DNA of 49,657 bases from Albidovulum sp. (GTDB lineage: Bacteria; Pseudomonadota; Alphaproteobacteria; Rhodobacterales; Rhodobacteraceae): positions 1 through 49,657 of the forward strand of contig NZ_WBUS01000008.1 in the NCBI RefSeq assembly GCF_008933605.1. Direction: 5' to 3'. The position numbers and the translations under genes were made by a program. Under the pieces are notes generated by a model that did not search any database, was not told the DNA's origin, and saw nothing but the letters and a program-made list of their open reading frames with translations. This document shows, piece by piece, positions 34,798-42,391 of this stretch (its first letter is position 1; each line of letters opens with the position of its first letter).

Positions 34798-35238
34798 TCA
34801 TGGCGCCGCCTCGCTCTCGGCATGGCGGTGGTCGGTTGAGCAGAGGGAATGGTCGCCCAGAACCTCGATGACGCGGCAGTCGGCTATCGTGCCATGCGCG
34901 CACTGGACCAGCATGCGCTGGAGTTCGACCTTGAGCGCCGTCAGCCGTGCGATGCGGCTTTCGATCTCGGCCAGTTGGGTGCGTGCGATGGCATCGGCGG
35001 CGGCGCAGGGCTGGTCAGGATCGTCCGACAGGCTGAGCAGGTCGCGGATGGCGCCGAGCGAGAAGCCGAGGTCGCGGGCATGCCGGATGAAGGCCAGCCG
35101 TTCCAGCGCCCTGCGGCCATAAAGCCGCTGGTTGCCCGCGCTGCGTTCCGCCTCGGGCAGAAGGCCGATCTGCTCGTAATAGCGGATCGTCGGGACCTTC
35201 ACGCCCGCCTGCGTGCCGAGTTTTCCGATTGTCAGCAT
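34798..35238 (-). CDS. MerR-family heavy-metal regulator (ZntR/CadR/PbrR type)
   Basis: A 146-residue metalloregulator. The HTH is LTIGKLGTQAGVKVPTIRYYE followed by GLLPEAERSAGNQRLY, diagnostic of metal-sensing MerR proteins. Potential thiol ligands are C in DQPCAAAD, then C and H in VQCAHG, C in ADCRVI and a C near the tail, a pattern closer to Zn/Cd/Pb sensors than to the two-Cys CueR pattern. It is divergent from the P-type ATPase gene and should activate it by untwisting the 19-bp-spacer promoter at 35249-35279. ATG 35238 follows AAGGGAT; the upstream extension to 35298 would cover the promoter. Confidence 0.88.
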   Translation of the reverse strand: MLTIGKLGTQAGVKVPTIRYYEQIGLLPEAERSAGNQRLYGRRALERLAFIRHARDLGFSLGAIRDLLSLSDDPDQPCAAADAIARTQLAEIESRIARLTALKVELQRMLVQCAHGTIADCRVIEVLGDHSLCSTDHRHAESEAAP

Positions 35239-35248
35239 CGGATATCCC

Positions 35249-35279
35249 TTGAAGCTATGGTCGCTAGAGAGATTAGGTT
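35249..35279 (+). promoter_or_regulatory. MerR-type promoter with 19-bp spacer
   Basis: TTGAAG (35249-35254), a 19-base spacer containing an imperfect CTATGG-TCG-CTAGAG dyad, and TAGGTT (35274-35279) form the over-long promoter that MerR proteins activate by DNA distortion. It points toward the P-type ATPase gene and lies 10 bases from that gene's first ATG. Confidence 0.65.
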
Positions 35280-35324
35280 TTCGAATCGATGAAGACAACA
35301 GGCCCTCGGGGCCGGGACGAAACG

Positions 35325-37565
35325 ATGCGTGAAGCGACGGATGAGATCGCCTGCGACTGGACCGTGTCCGGCATGGACTGCGGATCCTGCGCGACCAAGA
35401 TCAAGGATGCGGTGGCACGCCTGCCGGGGGTGAGCGGTGTCGAGGTCGCCATCATGTCGGAACGCCTGCGTCTGACGCTGGACGAGGCGCAGACCGGCCG
35501 GGAGAGGATAGAAAGCACCGTGCGCGCGCTCGGCTACGGGATCGCGCCGCGCACCGCATCGGCGAAGAGGGACTTCGTCTTGCCCGGCACGGATCCGGTG
35601 AAGGCGAGCGGCGACGGTCACGCACACGCTCCGCAGGACGATTCCGGTCACGGCAGCCCCGGCCATGTGCACGACGACCCCGCCGACCGCGGCAAGCGCT
35701 GGCATCAGACGGCCAAGGGGCGGCTGGTGATCTTCACCGGCCTGCTTCTGGGCGCGGCATGGATCGTCGGGTCCCTGGTGCCAGAGGCCGGTCGCTGGAC
35801 CTTCGTCGCCGCCTGTCTGATCGGGGTCGCCCCGGTGGCGCGGCGCGCGCTTGCCGCCTTGAGGGTGGGGCAGCCCTTCACCATCGAAAGCCTGATGACC
35901 ATTGCCGCCATCGGCGCGCTCTTCATCGACGCGGCGGAGGAAGCTGCGCTGGTCGTCTTCCTCTTCGCCGTGGGCGAGGTGCTGGAGGGCGTGGCGGCGG
36001 GCAAGGCGCGCGACGGCATCCGCGCGCTCGCGAACCTCGTGCCCAAGACCGCGCTCGTCGAGGCCGACGGTACGGCGCGCGAGGTGCCGGCGGCGAGCCT
36101 TGGCATCGGTCAGATCGTCCTCGTCCGTCCGGGCGACCGCGTCCCGGCGGATGGCGAGATCGTCGAGGGTACATCGGGCGTCGACGAAAGCCCGGTCACC
36201 GGCGAAAGCGTGCCGAAGACGCGGGGCGTGGGCGATGCCGTCATTGCCGGGGCGATCAACACCGAGGCCGCGCTGCGCGTGCGCGTCACCAAGGGGGCCG
36301 AGGACAACACCATCGCCCGGATCATCCGGCTGGTGGAGGAGGCCGAGGAGGCGCGCGCTCCGACCGAACGCTTCATCGACCGCTTCAGCCGCTGGTACAT
36401 GCCCGCCATCGTCGCCGTCGCGGCGCTGGTGATGCTGGTGCCGCCCATGGGCTTCGGCCAGCCGTGGGAGACCTGGGTCTATCGCGGCCTTGCGCTCCTG
36501 CTGATCGGCTGTCCCTGCGCGCTGGTGATCTCGGTCCCGGCGTCGATCGCCTCGGCCCTCTCGACGGGCGCGCGGCGGGGGCTTCTGATGAAGGGCGGGG
36601 CGGTGGTCGAGGCTGCGGCCAGGGTGAACTGGATCGCCTTCGACAAGACCGGCACGTTGACCCTCGGCCGCCCGCAGGTGACGGATGTCGTCCCCTTCGG
36701 CACCACGGCCGAGGCCGGCCTGCTGGCCGTGGCGGCTGGTGTGGAAGCCGGGTCGAGCCATCCGCTCGCGCTGGCCATCCTGGCGAAGGCCAAGGCGGCG
36801 GGGATCGCGCCCTTGCCGGCCACCGACGCGAAGGCGCTGATGGGCAAGGGCGTGGTCGCGACCGTGGGCGGTGCGCCCGCCTGGGTTGCCTCGCCCCGGA
36901 CGGCAATGGACCTGGGTGGAATTGACGGGTCCGGCCTGCGCCGGGCGACGGCATTCGAGGAGGAGGGAAAGACGGCCGTCGCGGTATTCCGCGACAAGAC
37001 CCCGCTTGGACTGATCGCGATGCGGGACGAGCCGAGGGGGGATGCGCAGGAGGCGGTGCGGCAACTCAAGGCCATGGGCCTGACCCCCGTGATCCTGACC
37101 GGCGACAATCCCCGGACGGCGGCGGCGATTGCCGGGTCCCTCGGCCTGGCATTCGAGGCTGACATGCTGCCCGAGGACAAGCTCGCCTTCATCCGCAGGA
37201 ACGGTGCGCAGGGGGACGTGATGATGATCGGCGACGGCATCAACGACGCCCCGGCGCTGAAGCAGGCGAGCGTCGGTGTCGCCATGGGCTCGGGCACCGA
37301 TGTGGCGCTGGAAACCGCCGACGCGGCGATCCTGCGCGACCGGGTGACGGACATTCCAGCCAAGATCCGCCTTGCCCGTGCCGCCATGGCCAACATCCGC
37401 CAGAACGTGGCAATGGCGCTCGGGCTCAAGACCGTGTTTCTTGTGACTTCGGTGGTCGGGCTGACGGGCCTCTGGATCGCGATCCTCGCCGACACCGGGG
37501 CAACGGTGCTCGTCACGCTGAACGCGCTGCGCCTGCTGCGGTTCAACCCGGAGCGGGAGGCGTGA
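35325..37565 (+). CDS. zntA: Heavy-metal (Zn/Cd/Pb) P1B-type ATPase
   Basis: About 746 residues. Domain order is an N-terminal HMA domain with GMDCGSCA, a His-rich linker (GHAHAPQDDSGHG), membrane helices, SPVTGESVPKT (actuator), GCPCALV (transmembrane CPC), DKTGTLTLG with the phosphorylated Asp, SSHPLALAIL, LTGDNPRTA and MIGDGINDAP. It pumps soft divalent metals out of the cytoplasm using ATP. The CPC motif and the partner MerR fit Zn/Cd/Pb rather than Cu. ATG 35325 has GGGACG at a normal distance. ATG 35289 would be almost leaderless from the MerR-type promoter, so it is less likely. Confidence 0.9.
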   Translation: MREATDEIACDWTVSGMDCGSCATKIKDAVARLPGVSGVEVAIMSERLRLTLDEAQTGRERIESTVRALGYGIAPRTASAKRDFVLPGTDPVKASGDGHAHAPQDDSGHGSPGHVHDDPADRGKRWHQTAKGRLVIFTGLLLGAAWIVGSLVPEAGRWTFVAACLIGVAPVARRALAALRVGQPFTIESLMTIAAIGALFIDAAEEAALVVFLFAVGEVLEGVAAGKARDGIRALANLVPKTALVEADGTAREVPAASLGIGQIVLVRPGDRVPADGEIVEGTSGVDESPVTGESVPKTRGVGDAVIAGAINTEAALRVRVTKGAEDNTIARIIRLVEEAEEARAPTERFIDRFSRWYMPAIVAVAALVMLVPPMGFGQPWETWVYRGLALLLIGCPCALVISVPASIASALSTGARRGLLMKGGAVVEAAARVNWIAFDKTGTLTLGRPQVTDVVPFGTTAEAGLLAVAAGVEAGSSHPLALAILAKAKAAGIAPLPATDAKALMGKGVVATVGGAPAWVASPRTAMDLGGIDGSGLRRATAFEEEGKTAVAVFRDKTPLGLIAMRDEPRGDAQEAVRQLKAMGLTPVILTGDNPRTAAAIAGSLGLAFEADMLPEDKLAFIRRNGAQGDVMMIGDGINDAPALKQASVGVAMGSGTDVALETADAAILRDRVTDIPAKIRLARAAMANIRQNVAMALGLKTVFLVTSVVGLTGLWIAILADTGATVLVTLNALRLLRFNPEREA

Positions 37566-37568
37566 GAC

Positions 37569-38084
37569 ATGATCTCGGGGTTCGGCTGGGCCGCGCTGGC
37601 CCTTCTATTCGGGTATCTGGCGCTGTTCTTCTGTGGCAGCGCCCTCGCGGCGTAGGCGGCAGGTCGGCCAATCTGGCTCTTCGCGCCCGCCCGGGGGCGC
37701 GACCGGCTTGCCGCCGCATGCTTCCGCGCGGCCTTTGTCCTCGCCTTCTTCGGGTCGCTTCTCTGGCCGGCCCTGCCGGGCCTGCACAAGGTCGATCCGC
37801 TCTGGACCGAAGGTTCTGCCGTGGTTCCCGGCCTGATCGGGGTCTTCGTCGCCGGTCTCGGCGCGATGTTTGCCTTCGCCGCCCAGATGTCGATGGGAAC
37901 GTCCTGGCGGGGTGGCGTGGCGGGCGGCGCGGCAGGCAACGCCGTCGACCGCGCGCGGCATGGCGCCGTCACCGATTTCGTCGACCTCTACAGGGGCGAT
38001 CGACGACGTTGCGATGCGGGATCGGGCATGGTCATGATCGGACCCTGTCCAGCGTCATCCCCGCCTCAAGCCGGATTGCCCTGA
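37569..38084 (+). pseudogene. Broken isoprenylcysteine carboxyl methyltransferase-like gene
   Basis: ATG 37569 starts MISGFGWAALALLFGYLALF, but a TAG at 37653-37655 stops it after 28 codons. The same frame continues with AGRPIWLFAPARGRDRLAA, PGLHKVDPLWTEGSAVVPG and AAQMSMGTSWRGGV, which are typical of the integral-membrane ICMT-like methyltransferases often found beside metal-efflux genes. After GTSWR the expected RNPTFLG catalytic segment is missing and the frame degenerates to an unrelated stop at 38084. Both the early stop and the lost 3' part indicate decay. It lies four bases after the metal ATPase gene, so it was once probably part of that operon. Confidence 0.7.
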
Positions 38085-38872
38085 CAGGTCCTCCGCCAGA
38101 GATCGACGGTAGCCTCCACGTCGCAGTGCTTGATAGCTGCGACCAGGAGGTTGCCGCGCCGACCTGCAACCAGGAGGTGTCGACCGGACCTCTCGGGCAA
38201 GGCGAAGACCAGAAGCCCATTCGTCTCGAGCGTTCCAAGCAGCGGAAAGCCGGGCGACAGCAATTCCTTGAGCGAACTCTCGACCCAGTCGACGACAAAC
38301 GCCGCTTCGTCGCCCTCGCCGAGGACCAGCGACGAGTCCGCGCCCTGGATCAAAACCACGGCCTGCAACAAAGGTCGGAGTCCCTCAAGGAGCGCCTCGT
38401 GCCCCGTGCCCTCGCCCCTCCCGGGACTTGCCTCGCCGGGCAGGCCCGCCGCCTCGGAGATGGCGGTCGGATCGACGCCGCCCCGCACCGGACCGCCCCC
38501 TTCGCCGAGCGGTTCCGCCGTCATGGCGAACCCGGCGCCTCTCTCGCAGAGCCCACGGAAGAGGACGGAAACCGCGCGAACGTCGTCGAAGGCCAATTCA
38601 TCGCGGTCGAACAGCGCCATCTGCTCAGCCGTCAGCCCGGGTGGTGGCGGGGTCAGCAGCCGCACCAGCCGGCGGCCTGACGCCTCGCAGGCGAGCCGCG
38701 ACCCATCGTCGAACTCGAAGCTCAGGCGCCGGCCAAGAACCGCGACATCGACCTGTTCGAGGATGCGGGCAAGGCCCTCCGACCAGGAGGCATATCGAAC
38801 CGGCCCCGGTCGCGCCATACCGTCCCGCGCCGAACGCCGAAGCATCGCCTTCAATCGCTCGAAGTCGTTCAT
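38066..38872 (-). CDS. Hypothetical protein, possible Roadblock/LC7-like C-terminus
   Basis: A 268-residue protein, last gene of the kinase/GTPase operon. I recognise no firm family. The N-terminal half (residues 1-130) contains RRLSFEFDDGSRLACEASG and ELAFDDVRAVSVLFRGL. The C-terminal half, about residues 165-260, has a beta-beta-alpha-beta-beta-beta pattern: LLQAVVLIQGADSSLVLGEG, VDWVESSLKELL, then GTLETNGLLVFALP and HLLVAGRRGNLLVAAI. That layout recalls Roadblock/LC7 proteins, which in bacteria (MglB) regulate GTPases; this is a fold guess, not a sequence match. Its ATG overlaps the upstream TGA. Its 3' end overlaps the ICMT-like relic by about 19 bases. Confidence 0.6.
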   Translation of the reverse strand: MNDFERLKAMLRRSARDGMARPGPVRYASWSEGLARILEQVDVAVLGRRLSFEFDDGSRLACEASGRRLVRLLTPPPPGLTAEQMALFDRDELAFDDVRAVSVLFRGLCERGAGFAMTAEPLGEGGGPVRGGVDPTAISEAAGLPGEASPGRGEGTGHEALLEGLRPLLQAVVLIQGADSSLVLGEGDEAAFVVDWVESSLKELLSPGFPLLGTLETNGLLVFALPERSGRHLLVAGRRGNLLVAAIKHCDVEATVDLWRRTCQGNPA

Positions 38873-39222
38873 TCGGCGGGATCCTCACCGGCAAGGGCTG
38901 CGCGGGCCGTGTCGATCAGCGTCCCGACGGCGACCTCGGCTGCGCAGATGCAGCACAGGGCTTCGTTCGGCTCTGCAAGGTTCCTGAAGAACATGCGACT
39001 TCCCGTCGGCGACAGGAACAGCACGTGTTCGACCGGCCCCTCCCGTTTCGGGCCTGAAGCGAGCAGGTCGGCGGCACAGGCGCAAAGCGCGTCGAGGTAT
39101 TCCTGCGGGAAATGCAGGGCGCCGTCCGAACTGAGAACGGTCCGCGACTCAAGGTCCACATAGACCGCGAGCTCGCAGTCGGTGAGCTTGCGGCGAAAGG
39201 CGTTGAGCGCACTTGGGGTCAT
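38869..39222 (-). CDS. Small Roadblock/LC7-like protein
   Basis: A 117-residue cytosolic protein. CELAVYVDLESRTVLSSDG, then a helix (QEYLDALCACAADLL) and EHVLFLSPTGSRMFFRNL with EALCCICAAEVAVGTLIDTA follows the Roadblock/LC7 order of strands and helices. Family members such as MglB act as GTPase-activating or scaffolding partners of small GTPases, and here the neighbours are two GTPases. The fold call is by pattern only. ATG 39222 is preferred over a TTG at 39270, though neither has a clear ribosome site. Cysteine content is unusually high for a cytosolic protein of this size (5 or 6 Cys). Confidence 0.6.
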   Translation of the reverse strand: MTPSALNAFRRKLTDCELAVYVDLESRTVLSSDGALHFPQEYLDALCACAADLLASGPKREGPVEHVLFLSPTGSRMFFRNLAEPNEALCCICAAEVAVGTLIDTARAALAGEDPAE

Positions 39223-39303
39223 CGGCTGGCCGCTTCGATCTTCGGTATGGAGAACGCGATCTTGCGCCAACCCGGCCGGCGCGACAACCCAAAGCGGGCG
39301 CTG

Positions 39304-40299
39304 CTAGATCAACGACGCGGAGGCAGGAAGTCGCGGACGTCGGCTCGGCCCCTGCTCCTCCGGGCGCAACACGACGCGCCGCGGGACGATCCTGCCGACC
39401 GGCGCTTGCCCGCCTGTCGCCGGTGGCGCGGCTTCGTCCGGCCGGGTCTCGGCGGTGACCGGCCATTCTTGTGCAGCCTCATCCGGTGCGGGGCGGAGTC
39501 GCACGGGAGTCGTCGCCTCGATGTGTGCGTCAACGTCATCGGCTTCCGCTGGCGCCAAGGCAAAGATGTCGGACGCGTCGGCCTGCGGTTCGTCGGCAAG
39601 CGTCTCTTCGAGGTCGATGATGATCTTCTCCAGCCCGACCAGGACCGCCTCAAGGCCCGATGATCGCCAGGCGTCGGGATCGCCGTCGGCGTCCTGGGCC
39701 TCGATGAGAGAAACCGGAATGACCTCGCGGAACATCGGCCCCGCTTCACGTTGCACCCGACCCAGCACGCGCCGCCGGTCGTCCCCCGACAGGACCTTGT
39801 CGATGCGGGTGACCAGAAGCAGGCTGCGCGGGAAGAGGCGCTCCGGCGCGTCTTCCCACAACGCCGCCTCGGACTGGCGCCAGGCCTGTGTTGCGGGCGT
39901 GCACCAGATTACCGCGTCGGCCAGCGGCAACATGCGTTGCCAGATGTCTTCGGTGATGTGCGGATCCGAACTGCCCGGCATGTCGATGAGGTCGCAGGCT
40001 TCGAGAATGTCTGCCTGCACGAATTTCCGGATGGCGCGAGTGCTGCGGACCGAGACCGTGTCAGCCCCCGCGGAGTCGAGCGGCTCTTCCGACCCGTCCA
40101 TCGCGATACGGATCGCGGGCGCGTCGCCCAGCGAATACCAGATCGGCGGCATCTGCGTTGCCGTCACCTGCACGGGCGAAAACGTCTCGTTCAGCAGCAG
40201 GTTCGCCAGCGTGCTCTTGCCAGCGCTGAATTCGCCCATCAGGACGACCCGGGGTTTCCGCGGCACCACCGGAGTTTCCGACTTCAGTTCGGCCGTCAT
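39304..40299 (-). CDS. Dynamin-like/TRAFAC GTPase, 331 residues
   Basis: The G-domain is intact: G1 GEFSAGKST (residues 22-30), a G2 Thr in VTATQMPPI, G3 DMPG (106-109) and G4 TRID (164-167). GEFSAGKST followed by LANLLLNE is typical of dynamin-related and YeeP/LeoA-like bacterial GTPases. The C-terminus from about 230 is a long acidic/Pro-rich disordered tail ending RRVVLRPEEQGPSRRPRLPA, with no helical stalk. This makes it much shorter than a true dynamin, so it may work as a regulatory partner of the large GTPase upstream. ATG 40299 overlaps the upstream TGA and has GGAGGG before it. Confidence 0.85.
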   Translation of the reverse strand: MTAELKSETPVVPRKPRVVLMGEFSAGKSTLANLLLNETFSPVQVTATQMPPIWYSLGDAPAIRIAMDGSEEPLDSAGADTVSVRSTRAIRKFVQADILEACDLIDMPGSSDPHITEDIWQRMLPLADAVIWCTPATQAWRQSEAALWEDAPERLFPRSLLLVTRIDKVLSGDDRRRVLGRVQREAGPMFREVIPVSLIEAQDADGDPDAWRSSGLEAVLVGLEKIIIDLEETLADEPQADASDIFALAPAEADDVDAHIEATTPVRLRPAPDEAAQEWPVTAETRPDEAAPPATGGQAPVGRIVPRRVVLRPEEQGPSRRPRLPASASLI

Positions 40300-42380
40300 T
40301 CCGCAGCCCTCCATTCGCTTCGTGGTTTCAGTTCGGACAGGAACACGACAGTCTCGCTCAGCGCATCCCGCCGACCCGTGGCGACGGCTTCGGCGCGTTC
40401 CCGAAGTGTGTCGACCCCGATCTCGGTCTGGTTCGCGAGATCGAGCAGGTGCGCCCGTTGGGCGTCGATGAAGTCCTTGAGGACTTGCCGTGCGGATTGG
40501 GCATAGACCTCCGCGTGATCGGCGCGAAGCGAGACGAGGAACGGTTCGATCTCGGCGTCGATCAGCGCCGAGTATTCCTCGGCGTAACTCTGGTAGCTTC
40601 GGCGGCGGCGCCACCAGTTCGTCCACCAGTTTCCCTTCACGTCGAGCGCGATCGTGCTGCCGAGGATGACCGGCGGAGGCGGGTTCTGCACCACCGGCGC
40701 CTCGATCGTTGCGGCGTCTTCGCTAAGCTGGAACGCTCCGACATAGAGTGTCCGGATATCGGCGGCGGCGGCCGCGAAGATCTTCTCGCTCGTGTTCATC
40801 GCCTTAGCGGTGAAGACCCGGTAGGCCGAACTCAAGAGCAGCCGCAGACCCGCCGGATCGTAGGTCCAGATCTCGTGATCGCCAAAGTCTTCGAGGTGGC
40901 GGATCAGCGAGGCCGTGGCGCGGCCGAGGAAGGATCGCCGCGCGCCCGTGAGCCGGCCGTCGAGCCCCGAGATCAGCTTCTCCATCTCGGCGTCGAGAAG
41001 ATCGAGGCTGCGCCGCGCGATGGCGTCGACTTCGCGGCCGATATCGGCGGGTGCCACGGGCGTGACCGCGTCGCCTTCCATCCGCTTCGACATGACCTGC
41101 CGCGAGGCCTCGATGCTGGTCGCGATGTTCCGCGCCGAGCGGACGATGCGTTCCTCAAACTCGGCACCTTCGCCGGAGTCGATCCGGGAGGAGATCGCCT
41201 CGCAGAGCGCCGGAATGCCGGATATCTTCCAGATCGTCTCGTGCACCGTTCCGGGCACCTCGCCGGAGCGCAACTTGTGCTCGGCCCATTCGAGCAACGC
41301 CTTCGAACTCGCCTTTCCAAGATCCCTGTAGACCTGGGACAGAGCGTGAACCGCCCAGAACGCGCTGCCGAAAATGATCTCGGCATCGGTCGGACCGTTC
41401 AGGGCCTTGAGGGTGGCAACGATGCTCGTGCGGATTTCTTCGGTCTCGCGGACGGGATCGTTCAGTTCGTCGATCCGGTTGACAAAGATGATGACCTCGC
41501 GCGACCGGATGTTGGAGATCAGGCGGATCAGTGCCATGTCGACAGTTGACAGGGTCTGATGCGCCGAAAGCACCACGACGCAGAGCCGGCTCTCGCGGAT
41601 GGCGTTGACGGTGATCTGCTCGCGGATCATGAACGTGTCGTTCACGCCGGGCGTGTCGCGGATGCAGAGCCGGTGCGGCAGGTCCGGCTGCCCGAGATAG
41701 AGATCGGCCGACTTCGTGATGTCGGCGAACCGCCCCTGCTTCTGGTCGGCGGAGGTGTTGCCGCCGAGATCGTCGCCGAGGCAGACATATCGCTGCACCA
41801 GTTCCTGATCGACGTAGCCGTATTCGTGCTCCTGCCCCATCAGCAACTCGAACTTCTTGCCAAGCCGCTGGCGCGACTTCTCGCGCATTTCCTCAAGCTG
41901 GCGCCGCACCTTTTCGAGTTCCTTGTGCGCGCCCGCGCGGGCTGCAAGCTCGCCGACGCGCCCCCCGCGGTTGAGCAGGCGGTCCCATTCATCCTCGTCG
42001 AAGAAGCGGAACTTCGCCTTCCCCGAGCCGCTGCGTGTCGCGGGATCGAGGTGAAGCGACGTCACCACCGAGGTCCAGGGGTTGATGTCGGCGGGCAGGA
42101 GGCCCGGCCAGCCCGCCAACGCATTCACCAGGGTGGTCTTGCCCGCCTTCACCTGGCCGATCATCGTCACCGATGGCTCAAAGCTGCGGATCTGGCGCTT
42201 GAGCTTTCGTGTGGCTGCCTGCGCTGTGTCCCCGCCGGCATCGGCGATCGCGTCCACCGCGGTTTCGAGCTTGCGGATGCGCTCGGCGAACGCCTGCAAC
42301 CCGGAAAACGCCGATCGGATCAGGTCGCCCTCGGCCGACGTGGCGTCGTCCTGCCCTGTGTTTCTTGGTTCGGCGTTCAT
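40296..42380 (-). CDS. Large dynamin-like GTPase, 694 residues
   Basis: Residues 1-70 are helical. G1 is GQVKAGKTT (75-83), G2 PWTSVVT (T103), G3 DTPG (242-245) and G4 NRID (301-304). The insertion at about 125-200 is charged and helical (ELEKVRRQLEEMREKSRQRL), and residues 400-694 form a long helical stalk-like part. A Trp/Arg segment, NWWTNWWRRRR at 584-594, preceded by hydrophobic VILGSTIALDV, looks like a membrane-insertion tip. These features fit bacterial dynamin-like proteins, which remodel membranes using GTP. The start follows AAGGAG. It lies in an operon with a kinase, FHA protein and phosphatase, so phosphorylation may control its assembly. Confidence 0.85.
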   Translation of the reverse strand: MNAEPRNTGQDDATSAEGDLIRSAFSGLQAFAERIRKLETAVDAIADAGGDTAQAATRKLKRQIRSFEPSVTMIGQVKAGKTTLVNALAGWPGLLPADINPWTSVVTSLHLDPATRSGSGKAKFRFFDEDEWDRLLNRGGRVGELAARAGAHKELEKVRRQLEEMREKSRQRLGKKFELLMGQEHEYGYVDQELVQRYVCLGDDLGGNTSADQKQGRFADITKSADLYLGQPDLPHRLCIRDTPGVNDTFMIREQITVNAIRESRLCVVVLSAHQTLSTVDMALIRLISNIRSREVIIFVNRIDELNDPVRETEEIRTSIVATLKALNGPTDAEIIFGSAFWAVHALSQVYRDLGKASSKALLEWAEHKLRSGEVPGTVHETIWKISGIPALCEAISSRIDSGEGAEFEERIVRSARNIATSIEASRQVMSKRMEGDAVTPVAPADIGREVDAIARRSLDLLDAEMEKLISGLDGRLTGARRSFLGRATASLIRHLEDFGDHEIWTYDPAGLRLLLSSAYRVFTAKAMNTSEKIFAAAAADIRTLYVGAFQLSEDAATIEAPVVQNPPPPVILGSTIALDVKGNWWTNWWRRRRSYQSYAEEYSALIDAEIEPFLVSLRADHAEVYAQSARQVLKDFIDAQRAHLLDLANQTEIGVDTLRERAEAVATGRRDALSETVVFLSELKPRSEWRAAE

Positions 42381-42391
42381 CGTCGATCTCC

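Noticed and set aside
37562-38680. Plus-strand open frame of 372 codons after the metal ATPase gene
   Set aside because: It encodes no recognisable protein, crosses the ICMT-like relic in another frame and runs antisense to the 268-residue protein gene.
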